From Gnetum montanum (Eukaryota > Streptophyta > Gnetopsida > Gnetales > Gnetaceae), in the NCBI GenBank assembly GCA_015680685.1, contig MNCI01017751.1, forward strand, positions 351,131 to 394,592: a stretch of DNA of 43,462 nt, read 5' to 3'. The notes beneath the pieces are model-generated. The model did no database searches and was not told the DNA's origin. It was given only the letters and a program-made list of their open reading frames with translations. Made by a program: the position numbers and the translations under genes. Positions 8,825 through 17,896 of this stretch are shown here, piece after piece (the stretch's first letter is position 1; each line of letters starts with the position of its first letter).

Positions 8825-9010
8825 ATGAATCAGGCTTGGCAGCAGCAGCACATGTTAAGCACACGCTGGATGCCATGGCAGCAGCAGCGGCATCATCATC
8901 TTTATCATTATCATCATCCTCAACCACAATATCTTCTTCGTCCTCTCTTCGTCTCCCGCTTAACTCGCTTGCACGAATTTCTGGATCTTCAACAACAACA
9001 GGAGTGGTAA
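8825..9010 (+). CDS. Upstream ORF overlapping the SufD start, other frame
   Basis: An ATG at 8825 opens a 61-codon frame that passes through the SufD start (8875) in another phase and stops at 9008-9010. Two further ATGs of the same frame (8852 and 8870) also precede the SufD start. The predicted peptide is Q/H-rich low complexity and is unlikely to have a function of its own. The ATG contexts are weak (AATATGA at 8825), whereas the SufD ATG has GCCATGGC. If transcripts begin upstream of 8825, this frame could reduce SufD translation. If they begin after 8870 it is irrelevant. Confidence 0.35.
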   Translation: MNQAWQQQHMLSTRWMPWQQQRHHHLYHYHHPQPQYLLRPLFVSRLTRLHEFLDLQQQQEW

Positions 9011-12000
9011 CATATCGTAGCAGAAGACGAAGAAGAAGAAGCGGCATCAGCACAATTGCAGCAGCGCTTGATTCATTTGTTTTAGATCTCGCGGAGAAAC
9101 TCGAAGAATCCGCCACATCAAATTCCAAATCTAATGCTAAAACCCTAAATACCCTGCGGGAGAAGTGCGCGCAGGAGCTGCTGCAGCGGCCATGGCCGAC
9201 CTCCAAGGACGAACGCTATCGATTCACGGACCTCAGGTTTCTCAGAAATGCTCAAATCCGCGTGGCCGAAACGCCAAGTGAATTCACGGCGTCGGATGCC
9301 CTTGACAACAAGGAAGATGAAGATTTCGGCGATTGTTACACTCTTTCATTCATCGATGGCGTTCCTTTCGTCAACGGCTCCGGTTTGCGGTTGCCGGCCG
9401 GGGCCGTTGCAGGAACGCTGGGCTCGTTGCCGCCGGAGGTGGATTTTCCCGAGGAAGATGTTTTGAGTTTTCGAGGAGATGTGTTTTCCGCGCTCAACGG
9501 AATCGGCGTTTCTGATGTTGCAGCGGTTTTCATTCCCAGGAATATGAGATTGGAGAAACCCCTGCGCATCGTTTATTATTCGCGGCAGGGATGCCCTGGT
9601 CCGGACGCGTTTTGCGTGGCGAGCCCTAGATTGGCCGTGGTTGTGGATGAGGGTGCGGAAGTTGAGATTCTGGAGGAGTTTAAAGGCGCCCAGGACGGAA
9701 ATTACTGGACCAATTCTGTCTTGCAGATTTGTTTGCGAGATGGAGCTAAGATTAGCCATTCCTTTGTTCAGATGCAGAGCCCTAATTCTGTTCATATCAA
9801 GTCGACCTTTGTGCAGCAGGTAGGTCAATTTTGTTGTTACATTTTGGACTTGGTTTGTGACTTGGAGTTTTTGAGTCGTGGATCTAGGCTCAATGTCTTT
9901 TTCATTTTTTATTTGTTTTTGGGACTGGTTCAGGGGAAGGCTAGTAGTTATCAATTGGTTGAGACCAGTTGCGGGGGAAAATTGAACCGGCATAATTTGG
10001 AAATCGAACAAGCAGGCCCTGAGACTTTGACGGAAGTATCAACCTTTCACTTGGCGGGCAAGGATGAAACCCAGGATCTTCATAGCAAACTTATTCTTAA
10101 TCACCCCAGAGGTTATGGCAGACAGCTTCATAAGTGCATTGTCACTGATTCGACGGGCCATGCTATATTTGACGGCAACATCAAAGTGAACAGGTTCGTT
10201 CGTTTCAGTTTTTCTCATTGCGCAGTGAAAGGTTGCATAATATTCATATAAGAAAAAAATTTATTTGAATTGAAATTGTACTTGCCTTTGAACCACTGGT
10301 TTGTCTTGTTGAGAAGGAATTCTGGCCACTAAGCTTAGGGCGTGTTTGAGTGGTGGAATTTGGCGACGTTGAATCCCTGTAGATGTTAATTCGGAAAATT
10401 CATGGAACTTACCAGATTATACGTCCGTAATCTGGGAAGAACCCAGAAATCAAAAGAATTCGGTGCTTCGGGTGGGTCCAACAGGAATCCCACGCACGGA
10501 ATCACGCAAAACCAAACAAACTTTTTAATTATAAACTGCCAATTCAGCATTCCAGGACTCACGCAAGCAAACAGGCCCTATTGGAAAGCATTCCAATGTG
10601 TAAATTTTGATAATCAATCTTAACAGTTTTGTCTTGTCCCTGTTCTGTATAACAAATATTCTTATGGTAGTATGGACTTGGATTTGGAGATGTCCAAGTT
10701 CAATCAAACATGAGCCCTCTTGGATCTGTTAAACCACACCAATTTCAGAATTCCAGAATACCTTTGACAGAATTTTTTTCCATAACAGTGTTGCCCATTG
10801 GAGTTGAACCTGTGACCTGGTTTTTCATGCCAAGACTATTCCCACTAAGACTATTCCCACTAAGTTAACACCTTCTTAGTTGCAAGCTGCATATTCAATC
10901 TCTAGGTGCTACTATAATGTCTGAATTTTCTATGAAGATGTTTGTGTCTCCCTAAAATCTTATATAATGCTAATACTGTTGGTTGAAATATTTCTCGATG
11001 GGCATGACAAGTTACCCCTTATGAGAGCAGAAACTGTCCTCAGAATACCAACCTGCTATATAATGAGCATGTCAAACTCTCACTTAAACAAGATTCCAAC
11101 GGAAAATGGTTATGGTTCGGTACTAAGCGGCCAAATAGTAATTGCTTCAAACTGTTACTTGTCCTTGAACAAAACTTCCTGAACAAGATAGAAAACAAAA
11201 ACTAGGCCAAAGAAAAAAAAAAAACAAAAAAATTATTTTTGAAAGACGAATAATTAACTTTTGCATTTATATTTTATTTTTACTAGGAAACTCGTCTTAA
11301 ATACTTTATAAAAATTTTCCCTTTCCAATCCGATTCCTTTGTATCTTACAGTTATTGGTTTAAACCTATTGAATGAACATGTTCAACTAACACTGGGAAT
11401 TAATTTTTTTATTGGTTTTATGTTGGTCTTACAAGATATTATTTATGAAGGTTTCAGCTATAAGAGGGTTAACTGTATTTTCAGTAATAAAATTTTCCGT
11501 TAGCTTGTTTATTTTTATAAAATTTGTGTTGGCGATATTTTGGAAACGCGTCCAAGTGATTTTGTTTTTTGGAATAAGAAACAACAATAGAATCAAATTT
11601 TTTTTTTCATAAACATGATTTCCCCCATGCAGCAGAATCAACTAGACAAAATTTTCCATGCAATCAGTGGGTTGAGAAAATGGTGTGTAGACCAAGGTTG
11701 CATAGACGTGAGTGCATGGAAGTCAGAGAACAAATTTAACAAATAAATGAGTTGTTTGCAACTATGTAAAGTGTGACAACTGTTCTTCCCAACAGCCTTG
11801 TTATGTTGATGGTGAAGCTGACCTTTCCGTAAAGCTGGTCCATGTCGTCCTCCTTGGCATTCTCACTTTAAGCAGATACCTGAAAGCAAACTATTTCAGC
11901 CATTGATAATATTGCAGATTAAACTATTGTTTCGTCAAATTTTATTTCCTAAGTTAAGTTATGCATGTCAAGCAAGGTTGTTTGATTTCAGCATTGGCTT

Positions 12001-12948
12001 TTAACTGATCGTGAACCCGAAGGGATCAGATACAATAAGGGGTTCTTGAGTTCAATAGGACACTGCATAAGAAAGCATGGGGTGACCTATAGATGACACG
12101 GTAACTACAATTTTTGTTTGTAATCACAATTTCAATATGAATTGATTTGGCTGAGCCAATCTAGATTGGAACATTACGTGAGATATTTTTGTTGTTCGGT
12201 TGGATCTTGGTGATTGGTATGAAAAATATGGCTTTCATGTTGCCGAAAGTTAATTGTTGTTAGCTTACTGCAAAACTATGAAAGGACATTGTTTGATTTG
12301 GAGCTTGACTGTTTTGGAATTTCTTAATTATGTTCAATCTTTTTTTTATTATTGATGTTTATTTGACACCTAGCTGAATCCGCATATATTAATTTATTCT
12401 GGCAATAGATCAGGCATCCGAGTGTCTTACAAAGTTTCAATTTAGTTCACGAATATCAGGTCCGGATGAATATTATGTTTTGTTCACCGATTGATAATAA
12501 TATGACATTAAATGAATATTCTGATTCGTTACGTTCAGGAAGGTCCATCATTCATGTTTTGCATGTGTTTGTCTATTCACAGCTTTTATTCTTATGTTTT
12601 ATTGGATAATGCTTACTTCTTTGTCTTGTTCTACACAGATTTGCACAGCATACAGATGCTGGTCAACTGACTCGGTGCTTGCTTCTAGCTCCTAGAGCTA
12701 CTGTGAATGTGAAGCCAAATTTGCAGATTGTTGCTGATGATGTCAAATGCTCTCATGGAGCTGCAATTAGTGATCTTGAAGAGGATCAGTTGTTTTATTT
12801 TCGTGCTCGTGGGGTTGATGCACAAACTGCAAGGAATGCTCTTGTGTTCTCGTTTGGCGCGGATGTCATGGGACGCATTCCAGACAAACATTTGAGAGGA
12901 AAAATTGAAAATAATATCAACCAGTTGCTTGTTGCTGACAAAAGCTAA
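8875..12948 (+). CDS. SUFD: Plastid SufD-like protein (ABCI7), Fe-S cluster assembly scaffold subunit; three exons
   Basis: Exons: 8875-9819, 9934-10193, 12639-12948 (504 codons plus TAA). Joins are GT-AG: the first is phase 0, the second splits an Arg codon (AG/A). The start is the first in-frame ATG after the stop at 8761, in context GCCATGGC. Residues 1-60 are Ser/Thr/Arg-rich, low in acids and carry six consecutive Arg, as in a chloroplast transit peptide. RYRFTDLRFLRN near residue 114 and the beta-rich region after about residue 200 match SufB/SufD proteins. IFDGNIKVNRFAQHTDAGQ spans the last junction, and DVKCSHGA near residue 439 holds the conserved Cys and His. That His should correspond to the functional His360 of E. 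coli SufD. SufD acts with SufB and the ATPase SufC to build Fe-S clusters in the plastid stroma. No break or missing motif is seen. SufB is less likely, because the length and tail fit SufD. Confidence 0.93.
9820..9933 (+). other. SufD intron 1: 114 nt, stop-free and divisible by three
   Basis: The donor is CAG/GTAGGT and the acceptor TGGTTCAG/GG. Without splicing the frame stays open through the intron and adds 38 residues, mostly hydrophobic (for example FFIFYLFLGLV). The insert has no counterpart in the SufD fold, and the flanking residues join sensibly across it, so it is an intron and not coding sequence. T-richness before the acceptor supports this. Confidence 0.85.
10194..12638 (+). 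other. SufD intron 2: 2445 nt
   Basis: The donor is AACAG/GTTCGT and the acceptor TTCTACACAG/AT. Splicing restores the Arg-Phe-Ala-Gln reading expected in this family. The intron is AT-rich, contains a MITE-like insert (10336-10580), and has a short direct duplication around 10832-10862 (AAGACTATTCCCACT twice). No other gene was seen inside it, and its few open frames are short and featureless. Confidence 0.9.
10336..10580. mobile_element. MITE-like insertion in SufD intron 2
   Basis: This 245-bp segment begins TAGGGCGTGTTTG and ends with the complement of TAGGGCCTGTTTG, a 13-bp terminal inverted repeat with one mismatch. Weaker inverted similarity extends inwards around GGAATT/GGAATG. Size, GGGCxTGTTTG ends and the absence of coding capacity fit a hAT- or PIF/Harbinger-derived MITE. 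I found no clear target duplication (neither a 3-bp TTA/TAA nor an 8-bp repeat), so the superfamily is open. Confidence 0.55.
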
Positions 12949-13837
12949 TCTTTGAAATCTGTGACTGTTGTAATTGTTTGATTTCCTAAATTTTGTGTCG
13001 ACAAAATTAGTTTAGGTAAGCAATGAAATGCCTGCCAAATATGATTAGCATTTTTGGAGGCCATTTTGCAATGGCTTTGATACTATGGTAAGCGGAAATT
13101 TCTATCAGATAAATCAAGGTTTTTTTTTTCCGGAAATCTGCTTTGAAATACAAAATATTTATAATGTATTCTAAAGAGGAGATATTTTTCCTTTAATGAA
13201 AGAAAGAACTTGTATCAAATTTTATAAAATTCTGAAGCTCGAGTCTATAGGAACCTAAATGAACTTTCCAATAAAAAATCCGAAATGGGATTTGTAATGA
13301 AATTAATATGATGGCGAAGCTGAAAGTGTTTTCCAAATATATTCATTGGTGCATCCGAAATCTTTTAGGATTTATTCGGCAGTGTTAGTCCTAGCCATAT
13401 AGCTAATTCCTACGTTGTTTCTGTCTATGTCAATTGCGATAGAATGTGACATGTGACTGATTCCATGTAATAATGCTAAATTTTCTCACTGAGTTTACAT
13501 TAGATTCCTCTAATTCTTCTTAGCTATTCTGATTATTTCATTGTTTGTATGGTTTTTCTAAATGATGTCAGTAGGATATGCACACAATAAAATCCTTAAA
13601 ATATTAGGTAAATGGGCAATAGTATTTGTTTTCTTTGTTATCAGTACTTTTAGGTTTGAAAGTTAATGGGATCTTAAGCATCAATCAAGTACATGATTAA
13701 ATTACTGTTGCATAAGCTATTAAAGATTACAAGATTGATTCACAAAATAGAATAATCATTTCAAAGAAGCAATTTATCAAAAAGAATCGCAAAGATCGTA
13801 GGCTGAAATAGTTCTTGGTTTGCTTCCCATTTATAAC
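12949..13837. other. 3' flank of SufD, nothing further recognised
   Basis: The first 100-150 bases after the stop are probably 3' UTR, with AATGAAA near 13021 as a weak poly(A) signal candidate. The rest is AT-rich with no coding frame or repeat I recognise. Confidence 0.35.
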
Positions 13838-13893
13838 GTGAGCATAATGAATCTTGAGAGAGGGTGTGAGCATAATGAATCTTGAGAGAGGGT
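13838..13893 (+). repeat. 28-bp perfect tandem duplication
   Basis: The unit beginning GTGAGCATAATGAATCTTGA occurs twice head to tail (13838-13865 and 13866-13893) without a mismatch. In such a decayed region that points to a recent slippage duplication. Confidence 0.85.
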
Positions 13894-14114
13894 GCCTAGG
13901 TCAAAGGAGTTAAATGTTATCTAAAGATTAACACAATAATCTTAATTGTATAAGGGAATAGTATAAAATAATGTCAACTTCTTTTCACCCCTTGTTATTG
14001 GTCCCTTTCCATTGTGTTTGGCTTGCTTGCTCTTGGTCCCTTTCTATCTTGTTATGTTAATCTCGGAAGTTTCTCTTTCACACCATGTCATAGTTTCCCT
14101 TTCACATTGCAGCT

Positions 14115-14440
14115 ACTATGTTGGCATTTTCCTAGGAATGGTGCATTGGTACTATGTTGGCACTCCTAGGAATGGTGCATTGGTACTATGTTGGCACTTC
14201 TTAGGAATGGTGCATTGGTACTATGTTGGCACTCCTAGGAATGGTGCATTGGTACTATGTTGGCACTTCTGTAAGAATAGTGTATTGCTAGTATGAATAG
14301 TGCATTGCTACTAGCCTACTACCATGTCAATGTTCTTCTTAAGAAGAGGGCAAAATACAGGAGTTCTTCCTAGGAAGAGTGCATTACCACTACTATGTTG
14401 GTGTTCTTCCTAGGAAGAGTGCAAAATAGAGGAGTTGACA
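14115..14440 (+). repeat. Minisatellite with a 34-36 bp unit
   Basis: Four near-identical units of the form ACTATGTTGGCACTCCTAGG + AATGGTGCATTGGT start at 14115, 14151, 14185 and 14220. A fifth, diverged unit starts at 14254. Weaker copies (GTTCTTCCTAGGAAGAGTGC) continue to about 14440. The second and fourth units appear identical, and the third differs by one base in length. The array lies just outside the LTR of copy B. An open frame across it (14012-14296) follows from the repeat. Confidence 0.8.
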
Positions 14441-14496
14441 TTGGTAAACCTCATTTCACTACTCGCTACTTGTTGCTTTCCATTGTTGATGAGTAG

Positions 14497-15337
14497 TGAG
14501 AATCCCAACACTCAACCATACAAGTCACAAGTGTTCATGTGTGACTAGATCATAATCCATAGATAGACAATGTAATTGTACTAGTAAGTTGATAAGTTCA
14601 TGATAGATGTCTTTTCACTGGAGTTTGCGAAGTGCAAAGTGTATGGTTTAACATTTAGTAAGGTATATGATTAGATGATGTTGTATGGTTGTAAGTATAC
14701 TAACAGTAAACATAACGAAATGGATATAAGTTCTATTAAGTAAGGACACTAAAAATATAAAGCTATTTTAGCCTATTGGCAATAAGTATTCATTCTTGAC
14801 TTATGGTGGCTATCTTGGGTTGATTCAATTGTCAATAGAATTACCAACTTTACTACTAAGTGAATCAAGTAAAGTTACTACTGAATTACTAAACAATTAC
14901 ACTTTACACTTGAAACCAGTTGTACTTATTCTACCGATATTAACAAATAGTAGAATAGTAAATAACTTAAGAAATATAAATGACAATGTTAAAGTAAATG
15001 TCATGGAAATGCAAATCTATTCTATATGAAATGCTGTAATGGCAAAGAATAATCTCAATCTTTATTGTTGTTCATGAATTGTGTCTAAGAACAATCCACT
15101 CGAATAAAGATGTTGAACAACTATAAGTTACCACACTACAAACATTCACAACTAACTCTAACTTCATGAAAACAGATTGCAAGAATTTCACTAAGTGTTA
15201 GCCAAAATATGTCCCTTGACATGATGGTGGGCTTATATTTATAGGCATGACCATGACCCACTACATTGTATCTATGACATTGTATATTGAGCTACAATAT
15301 TGCATTTACAATATTATACACATCAATGGTTTTATCA
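14497..15337 (-). mobile_element. 3' LTR of element B, minus orientation
   Basis: On the minus strand this LTR begins TGATAAAACC after a degenerate polypurine tract, contains a TATA box (TATAAATA at 15243-15236) and ends ...GGGATTCTCA. It aligns over its length with the LTR at 4080-4937. Its length is 841 bp against 858 bp. The coiled-coil frame of the same family lies next to it, as in copy A. Confidence 0.7.
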
Positions 15338-15589
15338 TATTCGCACAAGTGATTGAAAACTTGTCTTTGAGTTCAAACAAAAAGAGGACAAAGTTATTAC
15401 AAACCTGTGGGATTACATAGACTTGATAATACTATATATGTACATGACTGACTAATTGATTATGAATGCCGCATTTTTGTTTGAGTGGTTTACAAAATTA
15501 TCATGCAAAGCATGATTGACACATTGATAACACAATTGACATACAAAAGAAAATAAAGGCTTGATGTAGTACTTTAAGTTCTTGGTGGT

Positions 15590-16553
15590 GGTAGCTTCTC
15601 CATCGGTTGTTTCCCTTTATTGTCAAGTTTCTAAAATTGGTATCTACTCAATAAGGCTCTTAGCTTGTCTTCTTTAGTCCTGGGATCATGAATGATCCAT
15701 GTCATCTTAGCGATGTTCTCTAGTGTTGGTACTTTCCATGAATATGACAATTGTGGAAACAACTTATTTACTTTAACAACCCATGCTAAAAATTGTATTC
15801 TTTCTTCTTCAAAGGCCATTTTTTTTGTAATTCTCGATAATCTATCATCCTTTTGGCTAGATTTACTACTCCATCTTTCTAATCCTAGTAACCAATTTTA
15901 ACTACTTGAAGCTCGAGGTCTGCAATGTGTAGTTTCTATTGGGCATCAATTCTATTTGTAAACTTCTTTTTATACATTGAGTACATGGTAGTCAACTACT
16001 GCTCCAACTTTGTCCTTGGTCTATCTGCTGTTAACATGGCTAGGTTAGCATAATGCAAATTTGCTAACCCCATATATTTTGTCAAGTGTTCAATCTATAG
16101 GTCTTTGTTCTTGAGCTTTGCTTGGTGGATCAAAGTGAGATTGTCTAGGATGTGTTGCCAATTAGGTAGCTTTTGCGTGATTGAGTTAATCTTGGTTTTG
16201 ATCATTTGGATCTCATTTTCATTGATCTATTTGTACATGCCCATTTGATCTTTTGAAATATTCTTTGAGCCTCTCATGCTTTTTGGCCTCATTCTACCAT
16301 GCAATGATTTAAATGGTTGATTTTTGTCTCACTACATATACTTCCTTCATTGATAGAGTTCTGTTCTCTCAAGCCAACTATCTCATATCTAGGTTGACTT
16401 TGGCAAATTGTTTTCTCAACTAATGAATACATTTTCAAGCATATTCTTCTCCTTATTCACATTTGTCAACCTAGAATTTTCTATAAAAACTCTTTTATTT
16501 TCTTCTTCTAATACAATAATAGCCTTAGCATGTGCGTATGTCTATGATTTGGT
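15590..16553 (-). pseudogene. Coiled-coil protein of retroelement family A/B, copy B (truncated)
   Basis: On the minus strand this is the counterpart of the frame at 3021-3836. The best preserved part (15819-15631) reads ERIQFLAWVVKVNKLFPQLS and then IIHDPRTKEDKLRALLSRYQ, matching copy A residue by residue with conservative changes. Coding traces with stops continue to about 16545, where the LTR of element C interrupts the copy. Its function is unknown. The conserved feature is position: the last coding region before the 3' LTR. Confidence 0.5.
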
Positions 16554-16876
16554 TGTAAGCTTTGAAGACGATGTTGAGTAGACTGCCAAGAACACTCATG
16601 TATGAAATTGCGTTCAAAGAGTGTAAAATATATTATAATAAATATTATACAATTTAGTTCCATGTAACCATAGAGAGGGAAAGAAAAGGAATTATGTATG
16701 ATTTTATATTTTATAATTTTTTTGTATTTTTATGATTGTAAAGAACAAAATGAAAGTAAACACATATGCATCACAATCCAAAGTAAACACATATGCATCA
16801 CAATCCCACTTGGGGACAGGAGTAATCCACACACACACACATACACATCACAATCCCATTTGGGAACAGAAGTAAT

Positions 16877-16924
<48 letters not shown>

Positions 16925-17896
16925 GTCACAATCCCTCAAGGGATAGGTGCAACATCACATACCAAATGCAATAAAATGACTCTTAGTCATAACCTCAGTG
17001 GCCTAACACCATTCCTTATGATTGTGACCTCCTTAAGTAAGGTTGAGTCATCGTAGCCCATAAAAATAAGAATTAAATAAATATTTTTAGGATTTTAATA
17101 GTTGATAATGTTTTTCATATTTTATAAGTTTAAGGCATCAATGGTAAAAATGAGGAAAAAACCCATAAGCTTTATTCACCAAAACCCATAAGATTTATTC
17201 ACCATATAAACGCTAGACTTCACATCAACCAAATGGTTCCAAGCTATGTAAGTAAGGTAGCACTTTGATAGAACCTAGCCATACTTGTGAAAGTGACAAC
17301 TCAAAACACATAAAAAAAAGGAAGGAAATTAACTTACCCAAGGGAGGAAGTGCTCTTCACATAAACCAAAGGCCACAAGCCTAAGAAATAACAAAGTAAT
17401 ACTTATTGTTATGTGAGAACTCTCCTTGGTTATTCATAGTTTTCATGTAGAAATAGAGAGGGTTTATTAACAATTAGCTGCCAATGGAGGCTCATCAATG
17501 CCATACCAGCCACTTGAAGTTACACTGCAAGTAAGGAGGGTTAGGTAGGGCTAGGCAGGGGATGCACTAGTGCTCCTATGCTAACACAAGAAGTGTGCTG
17601 GTGTAGGGTAGTTAGTGCATTTCCCCATCTACCAAAACCAATCACTTTTCTATTAGAATAAGCCAGAACCTGAAGGAACATGTTGGAATGATTCCAGGAC
17701 ATCTGAATAAAGTTAGAATTATTCTAAAGGGCTTGGAATTAGGCATGAAACCTCAGTGTATGATATAAGAGGCAAGGATGCATCACTCAGATCAATAACC
17801 TTAATTGAACACGACAAACTACAAACATAGGATGCACAAAACAATCCATGGATCTAGGGCTCATAATCAACATATAATTTACCATTGGATGCTTCA
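16554..17896 (-). mobile_element. 3' LTR of element C
   Basis: On the minus strand it starts TGAAGCATCC after a purine-rich tract (TTGTGGAGAAATGA) and ends AAGCTTACA. It is 1343 bp, about 150 bp longer than its partner. The extra length comes from a 27-bp tandem duplication (16753-16806), a second duplication of a segment of about 40 bp, and a dinucleotide repeat at 16879-16920. Confidence 0.75.
16879..16920 (+). repeat. (AC)21 microsatellite inside the 3' LTR of element C
   Basis: There are 42 uninterrupted bases of alternating A and C. A shorter AC run lies at 16828-16841. The partner LTR has only short AC runs in the matching place (about 26858-26876), so the expansion followed insertion of the element. 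Long open frames over this tract are repeat artefacts. Confidence 0.95.

Noticed and set aside
8836-8874. Extending SufD upstream of the ATG at 8875
   Set aside because: The frame is open back to the stop at 8761 but contains no ATG before 8875. A start at TTG 8836 is not expected in a plant nuclear gene.
8679-9206. 175-codon minus-strand frame over SufD exon 1
   Set aside because: It is the antisense shadow of the Ser- and Arg-rich exon, with acidic and Ala-rich low complexity and no homology.
9820-9933. Reading intron 1 as part of the SufD protein
   Set aside because: Consensus splice sites flank it, the insert is hydrophobic, and the SufD family reads on without it.
9346-10011. 221-codon minus-strand frame opposite SufD
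   Set aside because: Antisense of a conserved gene. It has no domain and no plausible start context.
10801-10870. tRNA-like text (GTTGAACCTGTGACCTGG) in SufD intron 2
   Set aside because: It resembles a B-box, but no matching arms or acceptor stem could be drawn. It is more likely a SINE or transposon trace, and too weak to call.
14012-14296. Membrane-like 94-codon frame
   Set aside because: Most of it is the 34-bp minisatellite translated.
16698-16946. His/Thr-rich frame and its Cys/Val-rich antisense
   Set aside because: Translation of the (AC)n microsatellite.
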